Assembly: GCF_041260665.1 (NCBI RefSeq) | Contig: NZ_JBGCCT010000029.1 | Coordinates: forward strand, 86,175-150,174 | DNA from: Catenulispora sp. GP43 | GTDB taxonomy: Bacteria; Actinomycetota; Actinomycetes; Streptomycetales; Catenulisporaceae | Direction: 5' to 3' | DNA length: 64,000 nt | Shown: positions 41,231-49,539 of the stretch, piece by piece | Position numbering within the stretch: the stretch's first letter is position 1 | Layout of the letters: the number at the start of each line of letters is the position of its first letter | The notes under the pieces: model-generated | Seen by the model: the letters and a program-made list of their open reading frames with translations, nothing else | Database searches by the model: none | What the model was told of the DNA's origin: nothing | Program-made: the position numbers and the translations under genes

Positions 41231-42382
41231 CTACGGCCGGACTTGGATCAAGGCGTGCTCACCGCTGGTCCGCCACGCGCCGCCGGTCGCGTCGAGCGCC
41301 GCGACCGTCTCCGGCGCGAGGCCGACCGCGACGTCGGACTTCAGCGTGCGCAGCGTCGCCACCGGGGCGGGGAAGTAGGCGGTCAGCTGCGCGAAGTCGG
41401 TGGTGGGCGGCCAGGCGCGGTCGCCGACGAGGCGGCGGTAGTTCAGGTCGCCCTTCAGAACCGCCAGGGTCGCGTGGGACAGGTCATCGGCGAGGTCCGC
41501 GGGCAGGTGGCGGAAGGAGAGCGGTGCGCACCAGAAGGGGTGCGTGCGCAGGGCGACCGCGCCGTCGGACAGCGCGGTCCAGAGGCGCTGGCCGGTCTTC
41601 GCGGCAGTGGCGGGGCCGTCGCTGATGCGGCGCAGGACGGCGAGCACGTCGGCGCCGGTGGCGTCGGACACGTAGTACGGCTGCGGCTTCACATGCATCA
41701 CCACGCGGGCGGCGGCGCCGGTGGACAGTAGGTGGTCGATCAGGATCAGGTCGGCGAGGAGTTCGCGGCCGGCGTTGTCGGCGACCAGGTGCACGACCGG
41801 GTACGGCGCGGCGTCCAGGATCGGCCAGAGCCGCGCGCTGTCGTCGGCGACCAGATCGGTCGCGGGCCCCTCGGCCGCTGCGGTGATGCGGAAGCCGAGA
41901 TCGGCGCGGTTCCCCCACAGCGACGCTTCCAGGAGCGCGCGCCGCTGGGCTGCGATGGGCTCGCCCGCGACGTCGTGCAGAGCGGCCAGCTCCGCTTCGA
42001 CGGCCGGCGTGCTCAGCTCGGCCGCCTTCGCCGGGCCGAACAAGTCGACGCCGTGCCACGGGCCGGGCCGGAAGTAGCCGACCGCCTCCAGCAGCCTGCG
42101 GTAGAAGAACGACTCGGCCCAGAGGAACGGCGCGCTGAGCCACGGAACGCCGTACCAGCCGCGATCCCACTGCTGCCAGAGTGCGGAGTCGTGGGCGTCG
42201 GGCGGCAGGGGTTGGATGTCGCCGGAGATGGTCTCCTCGAGGAGCGCGTCCAGGGCCCGGTGGATCTCGGGCGGGTAGGGGAACGCGTCCTGGATCTGCT
42301 TGATCAGGATCGGGTGGCGCTTGTTCCATACGCCCCAGGCGAAGGATCCGGGCTGGTCGGAGACGATGGCGGCAGCATCCAC
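41231..42382 (-). CDS. DUF89 / ARMT1-like damage-control phosphatase
   Basis: 383 residues from GTG 42382. The family core is visible: LVADDSARLWPILDAAPYPVVHLVADNAGRELLADLILIDHLL (Asp/Asn metal site, about residues 178-220), ARVVMHVKPQPYYVSDATGADV, and KGDLNYRRLVGDRAWP with the conserved second Asp. N-terminal helices carry SFAWGVWNKRHP and the PPDAHDSALWQQW stretch. DUF89 proteins are metal-dependent phosphatases that remove aberrant sugar phosphates, such as fructose-1-phosphate (subfamily III/ARMT1). It is a single gene convergent with the FMN reductase. The start is not supported by a good ribosome binding site. Confidence 0.85.
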   Translation of the reverse strand: MDAAAIVSDQPGSFAWGVWNKRHPILIKQIQDAFPYPPEIHRALDALLEETISGDIQPLPPDAHDSALWQQWDRGWYGVPWLSAPFLWAESFFYRRLLEAVGYFRPGPWHGVDLFGPAKAAELSTPAVEAELAALHDVAGEPIAAQRRALLEASLWGNRADLGFRITAAAEGPATDLVADDSARLWPILDAAPYPVVHLVADNAGRELLADLILIDHLLSTGAAARVVMHVKPQPYYVSDATGADVLAVLRRISDGPATAAKTGQRLWTALSDGAVALRTHPFWCAPLSFRHLPADLADDLSHATLAVLKGDLNYRRLVGDRAWPPTTDFAQLTAYFPAPVATLRTLKSDVAVGLAPETVAALDATGGAWRTSGEHALIQVRP

Positions 42383-42472
42383 ACGCAGCCGTCTGCCCAG
42401 GTGGGAAGGACCGGAAACGCCGGAACGGCGTGTTAGCCGCGAATCACCTCCATCAAAGTCTTTACTAAGCGC

Positions 42473-43720
42473 ATGCCACCCCTACGGACACTCCGCAAGA
42501 CTCGCACCGCGGCCCTGCTCGGCGCGGCCGCCGTGATCGCCGCCGCCCTCGTTCCGGCCGCCTCAGTACCCGCGCGCGCAGGCACCGGTACTGGTCCCGG
42601 CGGCGGGCATGAGCGCGCCTGCCCGAGCTCGCCGGAGCCCGCGCGCGGGCCGGGGCTGCGGATCCAGGACATCGCGAAGGCGGACAAGCAGAAGTACGGC
42701 CTGAACTCGGTCATCCTCAAGGTCACCCGGGGCCGGCAGAACCTGCTCACCAGCGCCCTGGGCGAGTCCATGACGGGCATCCCGGCCGACACCGGCATGC
42801 AGTTCCGCACCGGCTCCGTGGGCATCGCCTACATGGCCACGATCCTGCTTCAGCTGGCTCAGCAGGGCGTCGTCGACATCGACGCTCCGGCCGCGCGCTA
42901 TGTGCCGAAGATCCTGCAGGTCAAGGGTGCGGACAAGATCACGCTGCGGATGCTCGGGAACTCCACCTCGGGGCTGCACGACTACGTGGTCGACCCCGAT
43001 TTCGCCACGGAGGTCGAGGCTCATCCGTTCCGGTACTGGACCGAGGACGACGTGCTCGCGTACCCCTTCCACCACGACCTCTGGTACGCGCCCGGCACCA
43101 ACTGGAGCTACTCGCACGCCAACTTCGTGCTCGAGGGGGAGGCGCTGGAGAAGATCACCGGCGTCCCGCTCGACCAGCTTCTGAAGAAGCGCGTCCTGGA
43201 GCCGCTGGGGCTGAACAACACGTTCATCAACGCCAAGCCCCCGATCCCGGACCCCGTACACGCGTTCACGTCGGAGCGCGGCACCTACGAGGAGTCCACC
43301 TTCTGGAACCCGTCGTGGACCACGGCCCACGGCGCGATCCTCACCCAGAACGTCTGCGACCTGGCGACCTCCGCCCGGGCCATCGGCTCCGGGCAGCTGC
43401 TCTCCCCCGCGTGGTTCCAGTTCCAGCTCAACCCCGGCACGGTGGGGCTGGGCGACCCGAGCAAGTGCCCACCGGGCATCTGCCGCCTGAACACCGAGGC
43501 CGCGCACTACGGCTTCGGGGTGCAGGTGATCAACACCTGGGTCGTGCAGAACCCGTCCTTCTCGGGCTACTTCGCCATCCAGGCCTACCTGCCGTCCCAG
43601 GACCTGTCCATCGCGGTCAGCACCACCGACGGCCCTTCCACCACCCCGAACACGAACTACGCCCAGACGGTCGCCACCGACATCGCGGCCGCCCTGGCGC
43701 CGCAGTACCCGCTGTCCTGA
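42473..43720 (+). CDS. Secreted beta-lactamase/penicillin-binding-like protein, SxxK lysine missing
   Basis: 415 residues with a Sec signal peptide (residues 1-36) and a full serine-hydrolase fold of the class C beta-lactamase/ESTHER type: TSALGESMTGIPADTGMQFRTGS, YMATILLQLAQQGVVDIDAPA, LGNSTSGLHDY (usual HTSGL), GTNWSYSHANFVLEGEALEKITG and a C-terminal YGFGVQVIN. The catalytic SxxK motif reads Ser115-Val-Gly-Ile118, so the general-base lysine is absent, and the usual Tyr-x-Asn motif reads Tyr213-Ser-His. It is therefore probably a non-hydrolytic homologue, or uses different chemistry. No other gene shares its unit; a 15-bp hairpin (43729-43761) follows. Confidence 0.85.
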   Translation: MPPLRTLRKTRTAALLGAAAVIAAALVPAASVPARAGTGTGPGGGHERACPSSPEPARGPGLRIQDIAKADKQKYGLNSVILKVTRGRQNLLTSALGESMTGIPADTGMQFRTGSVGIAYMATILLQLAQQGVVDIDAPAARYVPKILQVKGADKITLRMLGNSTSGLHDYVVDPDFATEVEAHPFRYWTEDDVLAYPFHHDLWYAPGTNWSYSHANFVLEGEALEKITGVPLDQLLKKRVLEPLGLNNTFINAKPPIPDPVHAFTSERGTYEESTFWNPSWTTAHGAILTQNVCDLATSARAIGSGQLLSPAWFQFQLNPGTVGLGDPSKCPPGICRLNTEAAHYGFGVQVINTWVVQNPSFSGYFAIQAYLPSQDLSIAVSTTDGPSTTPNTNYAQTVATDIAAALAPQYPLS

Positions 43721-43728
43721 ACGGCAGC

Positions 43729-43761
43729 GGGGCGGCTTCAGCAGTCTGCTGAAGCCGCCCC
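43729..43761. terminator. Terminator hairpin between serine-hydrolase-like and acyl-CoA dehydrogenase genes
   Basis: A perfect 15-bp stem (43729-43743 / 43747-43761) with a GTC loop between convergent genes. A 12-13 bp ACCGCCGGACGG-type repeat (about 43768-43802) follows and runs into the stop codon of the minus-strand gene. Confidence 0.8.
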
Positions 43762-43802
43762 GGACAAACCGCCGGAGGAACCGCCGGACGGACCGCCGGA
43801 CG

Positions 43803-44960
43803 TCACGCGTTCGGCAGCCCCATGTCCCGCGCGATCAGCATCCGCTGGACCTCGGACGTCCCCTCGCCGATCTCCAGGATCTTCGAGTCCCGCCACATCC
43901 GCGCGACCGGGAACTCGTTCATGAACCCGTAGCCGCCGTGGATCTGCGTCGCCTCGCGCGCGTTGGTCACCGCGGCCTCCGAGCAGTACAGCTTCGCCAT
44001 CGCGGCCTCGGCCTTGAAGGGCTCGCCGGCCAGCATGCGGCTCGCGGCGTCGTAGTACGCCAGGCGCGAGGTGTGGGCGCGCAGGCGCATGTCCGCCAGC
44101 TTGAACTGGATCGCCTGGTTGGCGCCGATCGGGCGGCCGAAGGCCTCGCGTTCGTGGGCGTACTTCACCGACTCGTCGACGCAGCCCTGGGACAGGCCGG
44201 TGGACAGGGCGGCGATGGCGATGCGGCCTTCGTCCAGGGTGCGGAGGAAGTTCGCGTAGCCGCGGCCGATCTCGCCCAGCAGGTTCGCCTGCGGGACGCG
44301 GACGTCCACGAACGACAGTTCGCGGGTGTCCGAGGCGTTCCAGCCGACCTTGCTGTACTTCGGCGCCACCGTCAGGCCGGGGGTGCCGGCCGGCACCATG
44401 ATGGTGCTGATCTCCTTGGCGCCGTTGTCCTTCGTGCCGGTGACCGCGGTGACCGTGATCAGGCCCGTGATGTCGGTGCCGGAGTTGGTGATGAAGCACT
44501 TCGTGCCGTTGATCACCCACTCGCCGTCCTGGAGGACCGCGGTGGTGCGGGTGGCGCCGGCGTCGGAGCCGCCGCCGGGCTCGGTCAGGCCGAAGGCGCC
44601 GAGCATCTCGCCGGAGCAGAGCTTGGGCAGCCACTGCTGCTTCTGCTCCTCGGTGCCGAAGCGGTAGACCGGCATGGCGCCCAGCGAGACGCCCGCCTCC
44701 AGGGTGATCGCCACCGAGGAGTCGACGCGGGCCAGCTCCTCCAGGGCCAGGCACAGGGCGAAGTAGTCGCCGCCCATGCCGCCGTACTCCTCCGGGAACG
44801 GCAGGCCGAACAGGCCCATGCGGCCCATCTGGGCCACGATCTCGTAGGGGAACTCCTCGCGCTCGTAGAACGCCCCGATCTTGGGGGCGACGACGTCGTG
44901 GGCGAACTCCTCCACGGTGGCGCGCAGGGTTTCGTACTCTTCACTCAACCGGTGATCCAT
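43803..44960 (-). CDS. Acyl-CoA dehydrogenase (FadE / isovaleryl-type)
   Basis: 385 residues, standard acyl-CoA dehydrogenase length. FAD and substrate motifs: LCSGEMLGAFGLTEPGGGSDAGATRTTA, WVINGTKCFITNSG, the QIHGGYGFMNEFPVARMWRDSKILEIGEGTSEVQ C-terminus with catalytic Glu in GEGTSE, and EAFGRPIGANQAIQFKLADM. It lies 14 bp after the carboxyltransferase gene in the same direction, so the two are an operon. In mycobacteria and Streptomyces the same gene pair (FadE19/AccD1-type) belongs to leucine and isovalerate degradation, so oxidation of a branched short-chain acyl-CoA is likely; exact specificity cannot be read from sequence. Confidence 0.9.
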   Translation of the reverse strand: MDHRLSEEYETLRATVEEFAHDVVAPKIGAFYEREEFPYEIVAQMGRMGLFGLPFPEEYGGMGGDYFALCLALEELARVDSSVAITLEAGVSLGAMPVYRFGTEEQKQQWLPKLCSGEMLGAFGLTEPGGGSDAGATRTTAVLQDGEWVINGTKCFITNSGTDITGLITVTAVTGTKDNGAKEISTIMVPAGTPGLTVAPKYSKVGWNASDTRELSFVDVRVPQANLLGEIGRGYANFLRTLDEGRIAIAALSTGLSQGCVDESVKYAHEREAFGRPIGANQAIQFKLADMRLRAHTSRLAYYDAASRMLAGEPFKAEAAMAKLYCSEAAVTNAREATQIHGGYGFMNEFPVARMWRDSKILEIGEGTSEVQRMLIARDMGLPNA

Positions 44961-44974
44961 GGGAGGTCCTCCGC

Positions 44975-46531
44975 TCAGACCGGGGTGACGCCGTGGCGGC
45001 GCCGGGAGAAGAAACGGTCCTTGCCCTCAGCCGCGCGGTAGCGGGCGATCAGGGCGGACCGCAGGTCGGACGGCTCGACGATGTCGTCGATCACGAGCTC
45101 GCTGGCCAGGCGCACGAAGTCGATGTCGGTCTCGTACTCCGCGCGCTTGTCGGCGACGAAGGCGGCGCGCTCGGCGTCGTCCTCAATGGCGGCGATCTTG
45201 TTCGCGTACACGGCGTTCACCGCCGCTTCGGCGCCCATCACCGCGATCTTGGCGGTGGGCAGCGCGATGGTGGCGTCCGGCTCGAAGCCCGGACCGGCCA
45301 TGGCGTACAGGCCGGCGCCGTAGGCCTTGCGGACCACCACGCACATCTTCGGGACCGTGGCCTCGGAGACCGCGGTGATCATCTTGGCGCCGTGCCGGAT
45401 GATGCCCTGCTTCTCCACGGCCGTGCCGACCATGAACCCGGGCACGTCGGACAGGAACAGCAGCGGCACGTTGAACGCGTCGCAGAGCTGGATGAAGCGC
45501 GTGGCCTTGTCGGCGGAGTCGACGAAGAGCACGCCGCCCTTGAACATCGGGTTGTTGGCGATGATGCCGACCGGCTTGCCGTTCAGCCGCGCGAAGCCGA
45601 CGGTCAGCTCGCGGGCCCACAGCGCGTGGATCTCGAAGAACGAGTCGGCGTCGACCAGGCCCTTGATGAAACGGCGCATGTCGAACGCCTGGCGCTCGCT
45701 GGCCGGGACCAGGGCCGCGAGGTCGATGTTCGCCGGGGAGTCGGCGGGTTCGGCGTCCGGGGCGTCCTGCTGCCAGTTCGAGGGCAGGTAGGACAGGTAC
45801 CGCTTGACCGTGTCCAGCGCGTCCTGCTCGGTCTTGACCAGGAAGTGCCCGACGCCGGACTCGGCGCAGTGCACCCGCGCGCCGCCCATCTCCTCCAGCG
45901 TGGTCTTCTCCCCGGTGACCATCTCGACCATCCGGTCGCTGCCCAGGTACATCGAGGCGTTGCCCTCGACCATCACCACGACGTCGCAGAACGCCGGAAT
46001 GTACGCCCCGCCCGCCGCCGACGGCCCGAACAGGGCGCAGACCTGCGGGATCGAGCCGGAGGCCCGGACCTGGGTGTGGAAGATCTTGCCCGCGCCGCGC
46101 CGGCCCGGGAACAGGTCCACCTGGTCGGTGATGCGCGCGCCGGCGGAGTCCACCAGATAGACCATCGGCACACCGGTGCGGTACGCCGTCTCGATGATCC
46201 GGATGATCTTCTCGACGGTGCGCGCGCCCCAGGACCCGGCCTTGACGGTCGAGTCGTTGGCCATCAGGCACACCGGGCGGCCGGCGATCCTGGCCGTACC
46301 GGTGACCACGCCGTCGGCGGGCAGGTCGCCGGCCATGGCGTTGGCGAACCGGCCGTCCTCGACGAACGACCCCTCGTCCACCAGCAGCTCGACCCGCTCG
46401 CGGGCGAACAGCTTGCCCTTCTTCTCATTGGCCGCGTGGTACTTCTCCGCCCCGCCGCGCAGGATCTCCGCGGTCAGCTCGGGCAGGTCGTGGTGCGGAA
46501 GGGTGTGCGGTGGCACGCCTGGTTCCGTCAT
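44975..46531 (-). CDS. Acyl-CoA carboxylase carboxyltransferase (beta) subunit
   Basis: 518 residues. ATG 46531 is preferred because AAGGAG lies 9 nt upstream; a TTG at 46540 would abut that site. Both carboxyltransferase halves are clear: VYLVDSAGARITDQVDLFPGRRG with FGPSAAGGAYIPAFCD (biotin/CoA oxyanion hole) and LLFLSDVPGFMVGTAVEKQGIIRHGAKMITA. The 'GGARVHCAESGVGHFLVKTEQDAL' segment is typical of methylcrotonyl/AccD1-type chains. It should transfer carboxyl from biotin to an acyl-CoA (methylcrotonyl-, propionyl- or acetyl-CoA). No biotin-carboxylase/BCCP subunit or HMG-CoA lyase is in the window, so the partner must be elsewhere. First gene of the operon with the acyl-CoA dehydrogenase. 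Confidence 0.9.
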   Translation of the reverse strand: MTEPGVPPHTLPHHDLPELTAEILRGGAEKYHAANEKKGKLFARERVELLVDEGSFVEDGRFANAMAGDLPADGVVTGTARIAGRPVCLMANDSTVKAGSWGARTVEKIIRIIETAYRTGVPMVYLVDSAGARITDQVDLFPGRRGAGKIFHTQVRASGSIPQVCALFGPSAAGGAYIPAFCDVVVMVEGNASMYLGSDRMVEMVTGEKTTLEEMGGARVHCAESGVGHFLVKTEQDALDTVKRYLSYLPSNWQQDAPDAEPADSPANIDLAALVPASERQAFDMRRFIKGLVDADSFFEIHALWARELTVGFARLNGKPVGIIANNPMFKGGVLFVDSADKATRFIQLCDAFNVPLLFLSDVPGFMVGTAVEKQGIIRHGAKMITAVSEATVPKMCVVVRKAYGAGLYAMAGPGFEPDATIALPTAKIAVMGAEAAVNAVYANKIAAIEDDAERAAFVADKRAEYETDIDFVRLASELVIDDIVEPSDLRSALIARYRAAEGKDRFFSRRRHGVTPV

Positions 46532-46608
46532 ATGGGGCAACTCCTTTGTTGCGATTTGTCACGTGTGCGCAAGGACACGCTCGCATCAAAGATTCTGCCA
46601 GCGCGCCA

Positions 46609-47682
46609 CTACTTCGCTAGTGCCCGGATGGTGTGCTCAATCACACCGGCGTCGTGGGACTCCGGGAGCATCACGATCTCGTCGACCCCGGCCTGCCGGT
46701 AGTCCTCGAACGCCGAGCACACCTGGTTGAGGTCGCCGACCGCGGCTATGGAGCGCAGCACGTCCAGGGGCATCGCGGCCAGCAGCGAACGCTCGTGGGC
46801 CCCGCCGCGCGCCAGGTCGATCAGCTCCCCGTGCCCGGCCTCGGCGAACATCCGGCCGAAACCGTCGGCGTCCAGGTACGGCAACAGCGAACGCCGGATC
46901 CAGTCCAGGGATTCGGCGTTCGGGTCGACGACCGTCGGCAGGAAGACGGCTAAGCGCGGCACCGCGCGGTTCATCCGGTCCGAGGTCAGGGCCAGCCGGG
47001 CCTTGATGCGCGCGGCGTGCTCGACGGTGGCCAGCGGTACCGCGACCCGGTCGGCGCGCCCCACGGCGACCTCACAGGCCTCCAGCCCGAAGGCCAGGAC
47101 GGTCAGCGAGGCGCGGGAGGGCTCCAGCCGCGAGCGGAAGCCGCGGGAGCGCACCGAGACGCCCTGGAAGCTGACCGGTTCGTTGCGGGTCAGCGGGCCC
47201 AGCACGGACAGGCTCTCGGCCAGCGCGGTGGCCGGGTCGGTGCGCGGCCGGCCGTGCCAGTCCACGACCACCAGGCCGGTGGAGGCGGTCAGGGCCAGGC
47301 CGATGTCCCGGCCGGTGAGCGCGGCCACGCTGGCGGCGCCGCGGGCCGCGGTGACCGGGTCCCGGACGGCGGCGGGAAGGGGGCCGAGGGTGAGGGCGGC
47401 GCGGGGCCGGGCCGGGTTCTTGCGGCGGAGTTCGTCAGCGGTCGCGGGATCGGCTCCGGAGGCCTTGGCCCTGGCGTCGGGATCGGAGAACGCCGACGGC
47501 AGTTCCCCGGCCGCCGCGGCGACCGCCACGGCCAGCGCGAAGGCGTCGTGCCCGGTCGACTCCCCCAGCCAGATCTCCTCATAGCCGAGTTCGTCGGCGA
47601 GGCACGCCAGCCGTACGGTCAGCGCCGGGTCGCTGTCCGTGCGGTTGCCGAGAAGAACCCCGTCCACGATCACTTGACTCAC
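46609..47682 (-). CDS. LLM-class (luciferase-like) flavin-dependent oxidoreductase
   Basis: 357 residues with the luciferase-like TIM-barrel layout: VRLACLADELGYEEIWLGESTGHDAFALAVAVA near the N-terminus, RAALTLGPLPAAVRDPVTAARGAASVAALTGRDIGLAL, and VDEIVMLPESHDAGVIEHTI at the end. The middle is rich in Ala/Arg and poorly conserved. FMN- or F420-dependent members exist and the sequence alone does not decide. It is divergent from the MBL-Rieske gene with 94 bp between starts; a second luciferase-like gene lies on the other side of that gene. Confidence 0.78.
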   Translation of the reverse strand: MSQVIVDGVLLGNRTDSDPALTVRLACLADELGYEEIWLGESTGHDAFALAVAVAAAAGELPSAFSDPDARAKASGADPATADELRRKNPARPRAALTLGPLPAAVRDPVTAARGAASVAALTGRDIGLALTASTGLVVVDWHGRPRTDPATALAESLSVLGPLTRNEPVSFQGVSVRSRGFRSRLEPSRASLTVLAFGLEACEVAVGRADRVAVPLATVEHAARIKARLALTSDRMNRAVPRLAVFLPTVVDPNAESLDWIRRSLLPYLDADGFGRMFAEAGHGELIDLARGGAHERSLLAAMPLDVLRSIAAVGDLNQVCSAFEDYRQAGVDEIVMLPESHDAGVIEHTIRALAK

Positions 47683-47776
47683 TGCCCCCTGGTGTAGCCC
47701 TCAGGAAAAATCAGCTGTGATCCTCCCCGGTGGCAGAGTACCGTTCGGGGGTCTCGCGGTGCGATACGTTGGATCG

Positions 47777-49426
47777 ATGCGCATCACGTCGATTGGTCAC
47801 GCCGGCATGCTGGTGGAGACCGCCGCCGGCCGGATCGTCTGCGACCCGTGGTTCACCCCGGCGTACTTCGCGTCCTGGTTCCCCTTCCCGGACAACTCGG
47901 CCTTCGGCTCCGCCGCCGACCCGGCCGGGATCCGCGACGCCGAGTATCTGTTCGTCTCCCACCTGCACCACGACCACTTCGACCCGCACTGGCTGTCGGC
48001 CAACATGTCGAAGGACACCACGGTCCTGCTCCCCGACTACCAGGTCCCGGACCTGCGCGACGAGCTGGAGAAGCTGGGCTTCCGGAACTTCGTGCAGACC
48101 CGCAACCGGGAGGTCACCGAGCTCCCCGGCGGCTTGAAGATCCTCATCGACGCGCTGGTCACGCCGACCGACGGCCCGCTGGGCGACAGCGGCATCGCGA
48201 TCGACGACGGCGAGGTGCGGATCTTCAACCAGAACGACGCCCGGCCGGTCGAGGACGGCCCGGTCGGCGCCTTCGGTCCGTACGACGCGCACTTCCTGCA
48301 GTACTCCGGCGCCATCTGGTACCCGATGGTCTACGACTTCCCGGACCGGATGAAGGCCACGGTCGGCCGCCGCAAGCGCGAGAACGGCATGGCCCGCGCG
48401 CTGCGCTACGTCGAGCAGTACGGCGCCAAGCAGGTCTTCCCGTTTGCCGGCCCGCCCTGCTTCCTGGACGAGCGCGACGGCCTGTTCGCGATCAACGACT
48501 TCGACGACGACCCGGCCAACGTCTTCCCGAGCCAGCTGGCGTTCCTGGAGTTCATGCGCGAGCAGGGCCACGACAACGGCCACCTGTTCGTCCCGGGCAC
48601 CACCGTGGTCCTCGGCGCCGACGGCAAGTGCGAGATCGAGCAGGTCCCGCAGGCGCAGATCGACGAGATCTACGGCGACCGCCGCACCTACCTGACGGAC
48701 TACCAGAAGCGCGCGCAGCCACAGATCGACGCGATGCACGCCGGTCTGCCGCAGGACAAGTCCGACCTGGTCGGCCAGCTCAAGGAGTGGATCGAGCCGC
48801 TGCTGGCCTGGGCCGACCACACCTGCGCCGGGCTGAACGGCCGGATCCTGCTGGAGACCGCGGACCCGGGCAGCGGCGAGGTCGACGACCAGATCGTCTT
48901 CGACTTCCTGACCCGCACGATCGGGACCTGGGACGGCGAGGCGGAGTGCCGCTACAAGTTCCGCACCGACCGGCCGCTGATCGAGCACCTGGTGCGGACC
49001 CGGACCCCGGACTGGGTGAACGAGCTGTTCCTATCCTGCCGGTTCCAGGCCTCGCGCAAGGGCCCCTACAACGAGTACATCTACACGTTCTTCAAGTCGC
49101 TGTCCGAAGAGCACATGACGTACGTCGAGGGCTACTACGCCGAGTCCAGCGATGTCACCGACCTGGCCAAGGCCGAGGGCTACGCGGTGCAGCGGCACTG
49201 CCCGCACCTGAAGGCGGACCTGACGCGCTTCGGGACGGTCGCCGACGGCGTGCTGACCTGCTCGATGCACGGCTGGCAGTTCGACCTGGCCTCGGGCCGC
49301 TGCCTGACCAGCGACGACCGCAAGCTGGTGGCGCGGCCGCTGACCGCCGAGGACGGGGAGCTGCCGGAGATCCCGAGGCAGGCACAGATCCCGGTGGAGG
49401 CCCCGGCAGCGGCCACGTCGCACTGA
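47777..49426 (+). CDS. Metallo-beta-lactamase-fold / Rieske [2Fe-2S] fusion protein
   Basis: 549 residues from ATG 47777 (MRITSIGHAG); the frame upstream to 47717 is antisense and lacks a start signal. The N-terminal half is a UlaG-like MBL domain with a complete zinc motif His62-x-His64-x-Asp66-His67 (SHLHHDHFDP) and further candidates NQNDARP and VFPFAGPPCF. The C-terminus is a Rieske domain with Cys475-x-His477 and Cys495-x2-His498, 17 residues apart, the canonical CxH-x(15-17)-CxxH binding a 2Fe-2S cluster. The same combination, in reverse order, occurs in CMP-N-acetylneuraminate hydroxylase. Hydroxylation or cleavage fed by a reductase is plausible; the substrate is unknown. Confidence 0.85.
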   Translation: MRITSIGHAGMLVETAAGRIVCDPWFTPAYFASWFPFPDNSAFGSAADPAGIRDAEYLFVSHLHHDHFDPHWLSANMSKDTTVLLPDYQVPDLRDELEKLGFRNFVQTRNREVTELPGGLKILIDALVTPTDGPLGDSGIAIDDGEVRIFNQNDARPVEDGPVGAFGPYDAHFLQYSGAIWYPMVYDFPDRMKATVGRRKRENGMARALRYVEQYGAKQVFPFAGPPCFLDERDGLFAINDFDDDPANVFPSQLAFLEFMREQGHDNGHLFVPGTTVVLGADGKCEIEQVPQAQIDEIYGDRRTYLTDYQKRAQPQIDAMHAGLPQDKSDLVGQLKEWIEPLLAWADHTCAGLNGRILLETADPGSGEVDDQIVFDFLTRTIGTWDGEAECRYKFRTDRPLIEHLVRTRTPDWVNELFLSCRFQASRKGPYNEYIYTFFKSLSEEHMTYVEGYYAESSDVTDLAKAEGYAVQRHCPHLKADLTRFGTVADGVLTCSMHGWQFDLASGRCLTSDDRKLVARPLTAEDGELPEIPRQAQIPVEAPAAATSH

Positions 49427-49539
49427 GCACAGTCGCACTGAGCACAACTGAGGAGCCGCGCCGGGAACAGTCGTCCCCGGCGCGGTAGTTTGCATGACTG
49501 GTCCGGTGCGGACCGGAGGCGAGCGGAAGGAACAGGCCC

